DNA from: JAJPKK01 sp963802745
GTDB lineage: Bacteria > Pseudomonadota > Alphaproteobacteria > Rhizobiales > Xanthobacteraceae
DNA: 64,000 bases
Direction of reading: 5' to 3'
Assembly: GCA_963802745.1 (NCBI GenBank)
Contig: CAWDKL010000073.1
Span: 186,001-250,000, forward strand
Position numbers and translations under genes: made by a program. The notes under the pieces were generated by a model that had not been told where the DNA came from, ran no database searches, and saw nothing but the letters and a program-made list of their open reading frames with translations. Shown one piece after another: positions 9,899 through 18,638 of the stretch (the stretch's first letter is position 1; the number at the start of each line of letters is the position of its first letter).

Positions 9899-11182
9899 AT
9901 GCTTGAACGGGCCTATCGGCAACGCCTCGAAGCGGATCTGGCGCGCTGGCAGACCGATGGCGTGATCACTGCGGCAACTGGTGCCGCGATCCGCAATACG
10001 CTACCCCCGGTTGCGGCGGGCCCCCATGTGGCGGTCGCGATCGGAATCCTCGGCGGCCTGCTGATTGCGGCGGCGTTCCTGGCCTTCGTTGCATCCAACT
10101 GGGTGGCAATCGCCCGGCCGCTGCGCTTTGCGGTGCTGATCGCCGCCATCGCGGGCGCCTACGCGATCGGCGCCGCCTTTGCCCGCGCGGGTCGGCCGGT
10201 TCTCGCCGATCTCGGTGCGACGGTCGGATCGATCATCTTCGGTGCCGCGATCGCGCTCATCGGCCAAATGTATCACCTCGGCGACGACTTCGCCGGAGGC
10301 TTGTTGCTGTGGGCCGTCGGCGCGCTGGCCGGCGCCGCGCTGACCGGCTCGCGCGGGGCGCTCGCGGTGGCGCTGGCGGCCGGCTGCATATGGAGTCGGG
10401 CAAACGTGCCCGACAGCGCCGGCATTCCGGACGTGCAATTTGTACCATTCTGGCTGCTCGGTGCCGGTTTGGCCGTGCTTTGGAATTCGCGTGCCGCCGC
10501 GCATCTTGTGGCCGTTGCGGCGTTACCCTGGTGGATCATGGCGGCGGTCGCATTCGATCGCTACAGCTTCGGACCGCCGTTGATCCTTGCCGATGGCGCG
10601 GCGTTGCTGCTGGGCGCCGGCCTCGCGCTCACCGCCGCGCCAGGATACGCACCTTGGGAACGGCTGCGCGGCTTCGGTGGTGTGCTGCAAACCTACGGCG
10701 CCTTTATGCTTGCGATCATTGCCGCGGTGACGGTGGTCGTCGGGAGCGAAAACCGCCTCTTTTCGGGGGTGAACCCGCCACTTTGGGCAATGGCATCCGG
10801 CCTCGTGGGAACGATACTGGCGTTCGTGGCCGCCGCGATCGGGCGCCGCCCCGGGCCGGCCTTCGCCGGCTTCGCCGCAGCACTCGCGCTTGCCGCGGTT
10901 TTCCTGCCGCTACAAGCGATGGCCAATGGGCCGTGGCTCGGTTACGCTTTGCAGCTTGGCGCCATGGTGGGCCTGGTCATCTCCGGGCTGTTCGATGGGG
11001 ACCGCCCGCGGACCGTTGCGGGTTGGCTGGGGCTCGGCGCCGTCATCGCGGCTATCACGTGGGCGGTGCCGGGATCGCTGCTGCGCCGCTCGGTCTTTCT
11101 GGCCGCGGCGGGCGCCGTGGCGGTGGCTATCGCGGTCCTGCTCGGCCGCCTGCGGCCGCGAACGCGAGCGAGCGCACCATGA
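9899..11182 (+). CDS. DUF2157 integral membrane protein
   Basis: The first ~35 residues contain the DUF2157 signature (RLEADLARWQTDGVITAA), followed by about a dozen hydrophobic segments making up most of the 427 residues. The family has no established biochemical role. I chose ATG 9899 because the DUF2157 homology begins immediately after it; an open frame extends 52 codons upstream to 9743 but looks unlike protein. The stop overlaps the start of the next gene (ATGA at 11179), and the pairing of DUF2157 with a GDYXXLXY protein is a known recurrent arrangement, so the two probably form one membrane complex. Confidence 0.8.
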   Translation: MLERAYRQRLEADLARWQTDGVITAATGAAIRNTLPPVAAGPHVAVAIGILGGLLIAAAFLAFVASNWVAIARPLRFAVLIAAIAGAYAIGAAFARAGRPVLADLGATVGSIIFGAAIALIGQMYHLGDDFAGGLLLWAVGALAGAALTGSRGALAVALAAGCIWSRANVPDSAGIPDVQFVPFWLLGAGLAVLWNSRAAAHLVAVAALPWWIMAAVAFDRYSFGPPLILADGAALLLGAGLALTAAPGYAPWERLRGFGGVLQTYGAFMLAIIAAVTVVVGSENRLFSGVNPPLWAMASGLVGTILAFVAAAIGRRPGPAFAGFAAALALAAVFLPLQAMANGPWLGYALQLGAMVGLVISGLFDGDRPRTVAGWLGLGAVIAAITWAVPGSLLRRSVFLAAAGAVAVAIAVLLGRLRPRTRASAP

Positions 11183-11787
11183 AACATCCCGCCGCAGCCC
11201 TCGGTCACGTCATGGACCGCATCCCGAAGAGCGTCCGGTTCGGCGCCGCCGCGCTGATCCAGGTCGGGCTGATCGTATTCATGGTCGCCGACCGTGCGTG
11301 GATCCTGCGCACCGGAACCGATGTGACGTTGCACACGCGCCCCGTCGATCCGCGGGATTTTTTGCGCGGCGACTATGTGGAGCTGGGGTACGACATCTCG
11401 CAGGTGCCGGCGGGCGCGCTGAAGGATCGGCCCGCCGGCAAAGACGATCGCGTCTACGTCACGCTGGCCCCCGATCGCGACGGCTTCCATCAGGCGATTT
11501 CGGTCCACACGAAGCCGGTTGCCGTCACCAGTCCGGAGGTCTTGATCCAGGGCCACGTCGTGGGTGGCGCCGATTGCGGTCCGGATCGCCATGCGTTCTG
11601 CGCGAATTTGCAAATTCGCTATAATTTGGAACGCTATTTCGTGCCGGAAGGCGAGGGGGGCAAGCTCGAACAGGCCCGCAACCAGCGCAAGGTTTCGGTG
11701 GTCGCGGCCGTCGCGTCCTCGGGCCGCGCCGCCATCAAGCGGCTGATGATCGACGGCGAACCGGCCTATGAGGAGCCGTGGTTTTGA
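11179..11787 (+). CDS. GDYXXLXY domain protein
   Basis: This 202-residue protein has one N-terminal membrane segment (LIQVGLIVFMVADRAWIL) and then the defining motif RGDYVELGYDIS around residues 64-75. The remainder is a predicted non-cytoplasmic beta-rich domain. Function is unknown; the family is almost always encoded beside DUF2157 proteins, as here, where the start codon overlaps the upstream stop. A strong ribosome-binding site is not evident, which fits translational coupling. Confidence 0.82.
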   Translation: MKHPAAALGHVMDRIPKSVRFGAAALIQVGLIVFMVADRAWILRTGTDVTLHTRPVDPRDFLRGDYVELGYDISQVPAGALKDRPAGKDDRVYVTLAPDRDGFHQAISVHTKPVAVTSPEVLIQGHVVGGADCGPDRHAFCANLQIRYNLERYFVPEGEGGKLEQARNQRKVSVVAAVASSGRAAIKRLMIDGEPAYEEPWF

Positions 11788-11838
11788 CGACGCTTTACGG
11801 CACCGGCAGAAACCGGTGCGATGGCGAAAGAGCGTACG

Positions 11839-12753
11839 CTATGGCTTCGGTGCCATCGGCAGCGGGCCGACCACATAGCCGGGCGGATCGCTCGGCAAGA
11901 TGAATTGGGTCTGGCCGTTGACGATCGGGCTGTGCTGGGTCTCGGTGCACGCGACATCGCCCACGAAGGTATTTGACGGAATTCGCCGGTAGTGCCGGTT
12001 GACGTGCCATGGCGCCGTGAACGCCACCGGATCCTCGATGGTCATGTCGTTTTCGAAGGTGTTGTTATCGACCAGGCGCATGCGCTCGATCAGGTGCACC
12101 TTGTTGCTGTGCGGCGCTCCGGTGCGGTCGAACGGGGTATCGCCGCGCATGCTGACGGTATCGACCACCAGCGTATCGCCTTCCCAGTGGCCGATCGAAT
12201 GTCCGGTCCAGGAATCGAAGCGCTCGTCCGCCGCCAGGTGGTCGCGGCCGTCGGTATAGATGCGGCGCAGCTGCGGTCCATACTCCCAGATGATATAGGT
12301 GATCTCCGGCGTCACCACGAATTCGAGCGGTCCCGGAATGCCGCCCATCAGCCGCGGCATGCCGTGCGGCAGGCAGTTGGTGATCGGGTCGGTGAAATAG
12401 CCGGCGAGCGTGTGGTCGAGCTTCTCCTTGTACTTGGCCTCCCACTCGGCGTTGTAGGGCGGGTGTTCGCGGTCGCCCGGCTGCTGGGCATTGTTGCCCT
12501 TCGGGTCCGCGGTGCTGGGGTCGAAGATCAGGCCGCCGACCGGATTCCATAAGCCTGACCAGTTCGGCAGCGCGGCGATCGCCTTGATCCGCTCCGCCTG
12601 CGGCAGTCCGAACGGCGTCACCCCGATCTGCTCTGCGGCCGCCGGCAGTCCGCCCAGGCATGCGCCAACGCCGAGCCACAAGCCGACCGCGGCGCGCCGC
12701 CGAGTCGCCGCGTGCACAGCCGGGTTCGGTCGCACAACGGAATCTGCATTCAT
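11839..12753 (-). CDS. Secreted protein of unknown function
   Basis: This 304-residue protein has an N-terminal export segment (RAAVGLWLGVGACLGGLPAAAEQ), so it is probably periplasmic or extracellular. The mature part is rich in Trp, Tyr, His and Asp, with blocks such as LPNWSGLWNP, NCLPHGMPRLM and GHSIGHWEGDTLVVDT, which recur in a family of uncharacterised secreted proteins of soil proteobacteria and acidobacteria. A GGAGAG site precedes the ATG. It lies downstream of the DUF6152 gene at 13204 on the same strand, an association I recall for this family, with a repeat element in between. I do not recognise a catalytic motif. Confidence 0.7.
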   Translation of the reverse strand: MNADSVVRPNPAVHAATRRRAAVGLWLGVGACLGGLPAAAEQIGVTPFGLPQAERIKAIAALPNWSGLWNPVGGLIFDPSTADPKGNNAQQPGDREHPPYNAEWEAKYKEKLDHTLAGYFTDPITNCLPHGMPRLMGGIPGPLEFVVTPEITYIIWEYGPQLRRIYTDGRDHLAADERFDSWTGHSIGHWEGDTLVVDTVSMRGDTPFDRTGAPHSNKVHLIERMRLVDNNTFENDMTIEDPVAFTAPWHVNRHYRRIPSNTFVGDVACTETQHSPIVNGQTQFILPSDPPGYVVGPLPMAPKP

Positions 12754-13203
12754 CTGGACGCTCTCCTGCTGCCGATCCGCTTTGGACCAGGTTTCGATGT
12801 GATCGAATCACTCTCTTAGCGTCATGCTGGCGCCAGTCGCCGGCATCCCGGTATTTCTTGCACCGGACGAGCAATCACCCGAGATAGTTTGGGACCCTCG
12901 TGAGGAAATTGCGTCGCATTAAGAGCGACGCGCGTCTCCCTCTCCCCATCGTTCTTTACGATGGGGAGAGGGTCGGGGTAAGGGGCAGGTACTCGCACGG
13001 ATGGTCGGACCGATCGCCTCTGTTGCGGCGCAGAACGCAGCGGTGCCCCAAGGCCCCACGCGCTTCTTCTCCTCACCCTAACCCTCTCCCCACGGCGTGA
13101 AGGACGCCGAGGGGAGAGGGGACGTGCGCGCCCCGGGCGCCGAGCGGAGAGGGATCGAAAGCAGGCGACGACATCCAATTGAAGTACTTGTATCGGCGAG
13201 CCC
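12754..13203. other. Intergenic region holding repeat copy B
   Basis: These 450 bases separate two co-oriented secreted-protein genes. Most of the space is a copy of the composite palindromic element (12933-13126). The rest shows no coding potential or recognisable regulatory motif. Confidence 0.5.
12933..13126. repeat. Composite palindromic intergenic element, copy B
   Basis: This copy has the same architecture as copy A: CCCTCTCCCC with ATCGTTCTTTACGAT and GGGGAGAGGG on the left; CCCTAACCCTCTCCCC with CGGCGTGAAGGACGCCG and GGGGAGAGGGG on the right; core GGACCGATCGCCTC between. The left outer flank is less well kept than in the other copies. Confidence 0.75.
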
Positions 13204-13632
13204 TTAATTCGTCGGCGTCGGTACCGACCGGCGCGGGTTGAGCACGGTGCCGTCGGTCTTGGTCACCGAGACCCAGGCGCCGGCCGGACGGCCGTCGCGC
13301 AGCGGGCGGGTCTGGACCGTCACCTGATCCCCCGGCCGCAGCGCGTTGGGCTTGATCCCGGCCCGCATCAGTGCACTCGGACCCTCTGATTCGAACCCCC
13401 ACACCGTCTCGGCGCCCTGCGCGTCGCGCACCGTTACGTAGAGCCAGGAATGCGGGTTGGTGTATTCGAATTCCTTGACGGTGCCTTCCAGCGTGATCAC
13501 TTTTTCGGGCTCGAACATTGCCCCCGAATGATGGGCCTGTGCCGGGACCGTAACGGTTCCCAGAACCAGCGCCGCTCCGAGGCAAAAAGCTTTGGAATAG
13601 AATGCGTTCGCGGCGGTGCGGAAGTTTTTCAT
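13204..13632 (-). CDS. DUF6152-type exported protein
   Basis: This 142-residue protein has a signal peptide ending in VPAQA-HHSGA. The mature start HHSGAMFEPEKVITLEGTV and the following EFEYTNPHSWLYVTV are typical of DUF6152 proteins, small beta-rich periplasmic proteins of unknown role. I chose the ATG at 13632 because it has GGAG about eight bases upstream and gives a clean signal peptide; the frame is open further upstream without protein-like sequence. Its usual neighbour, a secreted protein with GHWEGDTL-type motifs, follows at 12753. Confidence 0.75.
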   Translation of the reverse strand: MKNFRTAANAFYSKAFCLGAALVLGTVTVPAQAHHSGAMFEPEKVITLEGTVKEFEYTNPHSWLYVTVRDAQGAETVWGFESEGPSALMRAGIKPNALRPGDQVTVQTRPLRDGRPAGAWVSVTKTDGTVLNPRRSVPTPTN

Positions 13633-13814
13633 GGCATTTCGCTCCTGTGCGTAAGGGGCCGTTGGGGCCGCGATTTCAAGTCGTCTCTGCGGCATTCTGG
13701 CATGTTTGATCGGAGCTTGCCACAGGAAGCGGACAAGCGGCAATCCGGCGGCGGCACCGCACGTAGGCGTTCCGGCAAATTGCCAAGCCGCCGCCGGCGT
13801 GACACAACACCCCC

Positions 13815-14675
13815 ATGCGCGAGCGCCCACCCGGTGTAAAATCTTTCGGCAAACCCACGCGACGCGACGGAGGTCGCGGGCCGGCCGGCGGCCGCGGTTT
13901 GCCCAGGGTCGCGAAGCCCGGGCAAAAATCGTCTTGGCGCCGCGGCGCGCGCGACCGCGACGGCCCGGTGATTTTGTACGGCTGGCATACCGTCAAGGCC
14001 GCGCTTGAAAATCCGCGGCGGGACATCCGCCGTCTGCTGGCCACCGAGAATGCGGCCCGCCGGCTTGCCGACGATGGAATCAAATGTCCCGTCGAAGCCG
14101 AACTGGTGCGCTCCGAGGATATCGCGGCGCTTGCGGGTCACGAGGCCGTGCACCAGGGTCTTTACGCCGAAGCCGATCCCCTGGAGGAGCCGGAGCTCGA
14201 GGACGTCGCGACCGATGGAATTCTTTTGGCGCTCGACCAAATCACCGATCCGCATAATGTCGGCGCCATCCTGCGTTCCGCCGCCGCCTTCGCCGTCAAG
14301 GCGGTGGTGACGACGGAGCGCCATAGCCCGGAAGCCTCCGGCGTGCTCGCCAAGGCTGCTTCCGGCGCATTGGAACATGTGCCGCTGATCACGGTGGTCA
14401 ACTTGGCACGCGCGCTCGAAGAGCTGCGCGAACTCAGCGCGCAAGTGGTCGGCCTCGACAGTTCGGGCGACGCCGATTTGGCCACGACCCCGCTGTCCGT
14501 GCCGCTCGCCTTGGTGGTCGGTGCCGAGGGCAAAGGGTTGCGGCAACTGACCCGCGCCCGCTGCGACATCGTGGCGCGGCTCGTGCTGCCGGGACCGATC
14601 CCAAGCCTCAATGTATCGAACGCAACGGCGCTTGCGCTTTACGTCGCGACCGCTAGGCTCTCGGTGTCGGCGTAA
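13815..14675 (+). CDS. rlmB: 23S rRNA (guanosine-2'-O-)-methyltransferase, TrmH/SpoU family
   Basis: This 286-residue SPOUT methyltransferase probably modifies G2251 of 23S rRNA. The substrate-binding domain starts at about residue 55 (YGWHTVKAALENP). The knotted catalytic domain carries the three SPOUT motifs: LDQITDPHNVGAILRSA, LALVVGAEGKGL and IPSLNVSNATALALY. The first ~50 residues are a basic, low-complexity extension common in alphaproteobacterial RlmB. The gene stands alone and is followed by two short hairpins. The family is certain; RlmB rather than another TrmH paralogue is inferred from length and domain layout. Confidence 0.9.
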   Translation: MRERPPGVKSFGKPTRRDGGRGPAGGRGLPRVAKPGQKSSWRRGARDRDGPVILYGWHTVKAALENPRRDIRRLLATENAARRLADDGIKCPVEAELVRSEDIAALAGHEAVHQGLYAEADPLEEPELEDVATDGILLALDQITDPHNVGAILRSAAAFAVKAVVTTERHSPEASGVLAKAASGALEHVPLITVVNLARALEELRELSAQVVGLDSSGDADLATTPLSVPLALVVGAEGKGLRQLTRARCDIVARLVLPGPIPSLNVSNATALALYVATARLSVSA

Positions 14676-14712
14676 CGCGTCGGCCGGGCGCTGCGAGAAG
14701 ACCGGAGGCCGA

Positions 14713-14757
14713 GAGCCTGGAACCCAGGAGCTCAACTTTCCGCCCGTTGGAAAGTTG
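14713..14757 (+). terminator. Hairpins downstream of rlmB, possible terminator
   Basis: There are two stem-loops in tandem. CCTGG-AAC-CCAGG lies at about 14716-14728. A longer one, CAACTTTCC-GCCCGTT-GGAAAGTTG, spans 14733-14757 with nine paired bases. No T-run follows, so intrinsic termination is only a suggestion. Confidence 0.4.
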
Positions 14758-14929
14758 GGCGAGCCATCGGAGTATTCAATTCCGCGGCACGGAAAATGTG
14801 CTAGCTTTACCTATGGGTCGCGTGCACAAATCACGCAGTGCGCAGCATGACGACCCACAACCGACAACCGGAATTTTTCCTAATTAAAAATCCGGACGAT
14901 CAAGCTCTCAATCGGGGGGAACGACGCTA

Positions 14930-16597
14930 ATGACCACACTGGCCATCAACCAAGAGCGTACCGGCGGCATGACGAGCGAAGAGCGCCTCGTCATTTTCGC
15001 CTCTTCGCTCGGCACCGTGTTCGAGTGGTATGATTTCTATATTTATGGCACACTCGGCGTCATTCTGGCCAAGCAGTTCTTTTCCGGCGTCAACCCGACC
15101 GCGGGGTTCATCTTTACCCTGCTTGCCTTCGCGGCCGGCTTTGCGGTGCGGCCGTTCGGCGCCCTGGTGTTCGGGCGGGTCGGCGACATCGTGGGCCGCA
15201 AATACACCTTCCTGATCACCATGACCCTGATGGGGCTGGGCACCTTCCTGATCGGCGTGCTGCCCTCATATGCCAATGCCGGCATTGTGGCCCCGGTCGT
15301 TCTGATCCTGCTGCGCCTGATCCAAGGCCTAGCGCTCGGCGGCGAATATGGCGGCGCCGCCACCTATGTGGCCGAGCATGCGCCCAACGGCAAGCGCGGC
15401 TATTATACCTCGTGGATCCAGACGACGGCCACCCTCGGCCTGTTCATGGCCCTGCTCATCATCCTCGGCGTGCGCACCTGGATGGGCGAAGAGGCCTTCG
15501 GCGACTGGGGCTGGCGCGTGCCGTTCCTGCTCTCCGCCATCCTGCTCGTGGTATCGATCTGGATCCGGATGCAGCTGGAGGAATCTCCAGTGTTCGCCAA
15601 GATGAAGGCCGAGGGCAAGGGCTCCAAGGCGCCGCTCACGGATGCCTTCGGCAACTGGACCAACGGCAGGCTCGCTTTGCTGGCGCTGCTTGGCGCCACC
15701 GCCGGCCAGGCGGTGATTTGGTACGGCGGCCAGTTCTATGCGCTGTTCTTCCTCACCCAGACCCTCAAGGTGAATGGTGCCACCGCGAACATCCTCATCG
15801 CGGTGTCGCTGGCGATCGGCACGCCCGGATTCATCCTGTTCGGCTGGCTGTCCGACAAGTTCGGCCGCAAGCCGATCATCATGACCGGCTTCGCGCTCGG
15901 CGCGCTGACGTATTTCAGCCTGTTCCATGGCCTTACCCACTTCGTCAATCCGGCCCTGGAGAAGGCGCTGGCGACGGCGCCCGTGACCGTCATCGCGGAT
16001 CCGGCCGAGTGCTCGTTCCAGTTCAATCCGGTCGGCATCTCGCAATTCCGCACCTCCTGCGATATCGCCAAATCCGCGCTGGTCATCCGTTCGGTGAACT
16101 ACCAGAACCAGGCGGCCCCGGCCGGCACTGTGGCAATCGTGAAGATCGGCGAGCAGACGATCGCCTCATTCGACGGCGTCGGCCTCGCGGCGGCGGATTT
16201 TGCCGCCAAATCGGCGGCGTTCAACAAGGCGCTCGGCGATGCCATCACGGCCCACGGCTATCCGGCCAGCGCCGATCCGAACCAGATCAACTATCCGATG
16301 GCCATTCTGCTGCTGACCATTCTGGTGATCTACGTTACCCTGGTTTACGCCCCGATCGCGGCCTGGCTGGTCGAACTGTTTCCGACCCGCATCCGTTATA
16401 CCAGCATGTCGCTGCCCTATCACATCGGCAACGGCTGGTTCGGCGGCTTCCTGCCCGCAACCGCCTTTGCGATCGTGGCGGCGACCGGCAACATCTACTC
16501 CGGCTTATGGTATCCTATCATCATCGCCGGGATGAGCTTCGTGGTGGCGTTGCTCTTCCTTCCCGAGACGAAGGATGTGGACATCACGGCGAGCTGA
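14930..16597 (+). CDS. MFS transporter, metabolite:H+ symporter (MHS/ProP-like) type
   Basis: This 555-residue inner-membrane permease has twelve or so membrane helices. The N-terminal FASSLGTVFEWYDFYIYG and the LIQGLALGGEYGGAA and GRVGDIVGRK motifs mark the MHS family, whose members import organic acids, betaines or osmolytes with protons. The protein is longer than the usual ~430-450 because an extra domain of about 110 residues (roughly 350-460), with AECSFQFNP and SCDIAKSALVI, is inserted between C-terminal helices and probably faces the periplasm. A GGGGGA tract precedes the ATG. No enzyme gene is adjacent to hint at the substrate. Confidence 0.9.
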   Translation: MTTLAINQERTGGMTSEERLVIFASSLGTVFEWYDFYIYGTLGVILAKQFFSGVNPTAGFIFTLLAFAAGFAVRPFGALVFGRVGDIVGRKYTFLITMTLMGLGTFLIGVLPSYANAGIVAPVVLILLRLIQGLALGGEYGGAATYVAEHAPNGKRGYYTSWIQTTATLGLFMALLIILGVRTWMGEEAFGDWGWRVPFLLSAILLVVSIWIRMQLEESPVFAKMKAEGKGSKAPLTDAFGNWTNGRLALLALLGATAGQAVIWYGGQFYALFFLTQTLKVNGATANILIAVSLAIGTPGFILFGWLSDKFGRKPIIMTGFALGALTYFSLFHGLTHFVNPALEKALATAPVTVIADPAECSFQFNPVGISQFRTSCDIAKSALVIRSVNYQNQAAPAGTVAIVKIGEQTIASFDGVGLAAADFAAKSAAFNKALGDAITAHGYPASADPNQINYPMAILLLTILVIYVTLVYAPIAAWLVELFPTRIRYTSMSLPYHIGNGWFGGFLPATAFAIVAATGNIYSGLWYPIIIAGMSFVVALLFLPETKDVDITAS

Positions 16598-16670
16598 CAG
16601 CGGCCGGTTGGAGCGCGGTGGGCATCCCGTTAGCCCGGATACGTGATGCGGAGGCATCTCTGGGAGTCGT

Positions 16671-16689
16671 GGCCGGGCATGCCCCGGCC
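16671..16689. repeat. GGCCGGG-N5-CCCGGCC palindrome
   Basis: This is a perfect seven-base stem around CATGC. The same palindrome, with a CTTGT centre, recurs at 16970. Sequences of this kind (TGGCCGGGCTTGTCCCGGCCA) are dispersed intergenic repeats in Bradyrhizobium-like genomes. Confidence 0.65.
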
Positions 16690-16969
16690 ATACGCCGTAG
16701 GAATACCGAAACGCCGCCCGCGCCAAATCCGAGCCGAACGCCGCATTCGGGCGGGTAGCGGCCCGGCAAACCCACTGTCAAAGCCATATTGCATGGCGGC
16801 GTCCCCACAAGGCCGCAATGATGGTCACAAATTACCTATGTTCTTGACATTACAACAGGCTTACCAGACCCCCCTTTTTGAAGAGCCTTGTGATGCCAAT
16901 GACTTTTGAGATTTTCCGACTCAGTAGTACAAGATCGGATTCCGGTCAGATTGGAACACCTGGAGTCAT

Positions 16970-17053
16970 GGCCGGGCTTGTCCCGGCCACCCACGTCTTC
17001 CTTTGCAAAGCCGCCGCAAGCAAGGCGTCGATGCCCGCGATAAGCGCGGGCAT
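16970..17053. repeat. Double palindrome element
   Basis: GGCCGGG-CTTGT-CCCGGCC (16970-16988) is followed by ATGCCCGCG-ATAAG-CGCGGGCAT (17031-17053). Both hairpins are perfect. The pair reads like one dispersed repeat unit (GTCATGGCCGGGC at its left end, GGGCATGAC at its right). Confidence 0.65.
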
Positions 17054-17104
17054 GACGCCGAGAGTTTGACTTCGACCTGATCGAAATCCGGTCTAGCGGC
17101 ACCA

Positions 17105-17746
17105 TTAAACCAGACGGCCGCCGAGCTTTTGGAACAGTGTCTTTCCCTCACTATCGATGTGATCTAATAACGCCTTTTCATGCTCCGGATCGGAGGGAAG
17201 TCCCGAGCCTGGAAACACGATCGTGATGACACTGCGATCAATACCAACGTCTTGAATTTTTTGATTATGTACACGCTCGAAGCCCAAGCGGCGATGCAAT
17301 TCAATCGAACCTTCGCCGAGCTTGTCATGCGGACCATAATCCGCGAAAGCAGCAAATGCCAGCTTGCCTCTGTAGATTACCGCGGCAATATCTCCCATCT
17401 TAATGTTAAATTGATGCGGCCAGGATTTCGGCAGCGGAAGAACATAGAAGGGGACGTGATTCGCGTTGACTGAGCTATTATCGATATAACGATAGCTGGT
17501 TCTATTTTGTTGGGTTGCATCGCCTCCGAGCCCCGATCCGTCAGTATCCAGCTGCAATCCACTCTCAAACATCAGTTGTCCGTCGGGCAGCGTGGCCAAA
17601 AACCTGATGTGACTACTCGCTCTGAAAGCATCATAATTTATTGGCCTTGCCCTCTTGATCAAGTCAACGATATTTCCCAGTGCCTTCCCGGAAGAAGGGT
17701 TGTTCCGTTGCAATTCGTCGGCATATTCGACGCCATCGATAGCCAT
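17105..17746 (-). CDS. GH75-like (chitosanase family) protein
   Basis: This 213-residue protein resembles glycoside hydrolase family 75 chitosanases. It has LQLDTDGSG, then QQNRTSYRYIDNSSVNANHVPFYVLP, split here into its recognisable halves (TSYRYIDN and HVPFYVLP), then GDIAAVIYRGKLAFA and DYGPHDKLGEGSIELHRRLG, where the Asp of DYGP and the Glu of GEGS are the likely catalytic pair. The frame is open to a TTG at 17851, but that codon is part of a good TTGACA-N17-TATAGG promoter, and the ATG at 17746 has GGGAGAG upstream. I therefore start there, which leaves no signal peptide. Its composition is lower in GC than its neighbours, suggesting transfer. Substrate and location are uncertain. Confidence 0.65.
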   Translation of the reverse strand: MAIDGVEYADELQRNNPSSGKALGNIVDLIKRARPINYDAFRASSHIRFLATLPDGQLMFESGLQLDTDGSGLGGDATQQNRTSYRYIDNSSVNANHVPFYVLPLPKSWPHQFNIKMGDIAAVIYRGKLAFAAFADYGPHDKLGEGSIELHRRLGFERVHNQKIQDVGIDRSVITIVFPGSGLPSDPEHEKALLDHIDSEGKTLFQKLGGRLV

Positions 17747-17822
17747 TTTTTTCTCTCCCTCTTTTCTCTCCCTCGCGTAAATTCCCATAACGTTCAACAA
17801 AAGACATGTATAGATGACCGCT

Positions 17823-17851
17823 CCTATACACAACAGGAAAGACTTTGTCAA
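17823..17851 (-). promoter_or_regulatory. Sigma70-type promoter for the GH75-like gene
   Basis: Reading leftward, TTGACA (17851-17846) is a perfect -35 box, followed by a 17-base spacer and TATAGG (17828-17823). About 75 bases downstream is the strongly placed ribosome-binding site and ATG at 17746. The box overlaps the longer open frame, which argues against that frame's TTG start. Confidence 0.6.
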
Positions 17852-17943
17852 CTGGCAATATTTAAAGGCTTTTTTTTATTCACCATTGGAGTCTTCCCGG
17901 AGCGGCATCGGGCGGGGAGCGTCGCGCCGCCGCGCTGACGAAT

Positions 17944-18315
17944 TCATTCTTGATCGAATGGTCCGCACTTGGCGCCGGTGGCGAAGCGTTGATCGAAGTT
18001 GACGGTACCGCCTGAAACCGGGACAATCGTGTGCGGCAGCTTGCGCCGATACTGATCGATGATGACCGATTTCTTGTCGCCGGAATATTGAACATGCACC
18101 GACTCCAGGGTCTTGCCCTTCCCGGCCTCGGTCAAATCAAGGCTTAACGCACCTACCACTTGTTTGGCGAGATTGGCCTTTTCCGGGATATAGACTTCGA
18201 TCTTGGCGTCGGGGCCGACACAAGAGAGCACGCGCCGCATCGAGAATTCGTCGGCGGACGCCTCGATGGTAAGTATAAACAGCGAAGTTAATGCAACCGT
18301 GCCGAGTATTTTCAT
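17944..18315 (-). CDS. Small exported protein of unknown function
   Basis: This 123-residue protein has a signal peptide (MKILGTVALTSLFILTIEASA) cleaved before DEFS. The mature protein has two cysteines (in VLSCVGP and GAKCGPF) that could form a disulfide. I see no known motif. GGGAG sits about eight bases before the ATG at 18315, which is why I reject the longer open frame starting upstream. It is transcribed toward the GH75-like gene, but a separate promoter lies between them. Confidence 0.6.
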   Translation of the reverse strand: MKILGTVALTSLFILTIEASADEFSMRRVLSCVGPDAKIEVYIPEKANLAKQVVGALSLDLTEAGKGKTLESVHVQYSGDKKSVIIDQYRRKLPHTIVPVSGGTVNFDQRFATGAKCGPFDQE

Positions 18316-18638
18316 TAGCTGGCTCCCAAACGCGAGCGAGCGCAGTTTATAGCATGCAGGCACACGAGATTACAAGCCTGTATCTACGCAGCTGCTTAGC
18401 GAGTTTGTAGCCAGCCCTGCCATCACACCGAGGCCTTCTACAAGGGATTAAGTCCAGACCATCGGATCTCGACTTTGGGTCCGAGGCCGCGATGATATTG
18501 GATGGCTGTGGAAAGAAGCCGATAGGTTTTGAAGCAACGAAGAAAATCGCTTAATGCCTTCGCCGCGTTCCTGGAATTCTTTTCATGGTGATGGCGATGC
18601 GGCGCGGCTCACGCGCAGGGGGGCGGCCCGCTTGGCCG
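18316..18638. other. Intergenic region, nothing recognised
   Basis: These 323 bases lie between the small exported protein gene and the 3' end of the RraA-like gene. I see no gene, repeat or clear regulatory motif. Confidence 0.4.

Larger units (their letters stand above)
16598..17104. other. Intergenic region with palindromic repeats
   Basis: This spacer of about 500 bases, between the MFS gene and a convergent gene, carries three short perfect palindromes (16671-16689, 16970-16988, 17031-17053) and no credible gene. Base composition falls noticeably between about 16790 and 16960. Confidence 0.5.

Noticed and set aside
14676..14929. Possible tRNA after rlmB
   Set aside because: The segment with GGCCGAGAGCC-like words does not fold into a tRNA; it forms two simple hairpins instead.
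15412..16758. 448-codon frame inside the MFS gene
   Set aside because: It is an out-of-frame, arginine-rich shadow of the permease and has no protein-like features.
17747..17851. Extended N-terminus (TTG start) for the GH75-like protein
   Set aside because: The extension overlaps a consensus promoter, and the internal ATG has a much better ribosome-binding site.
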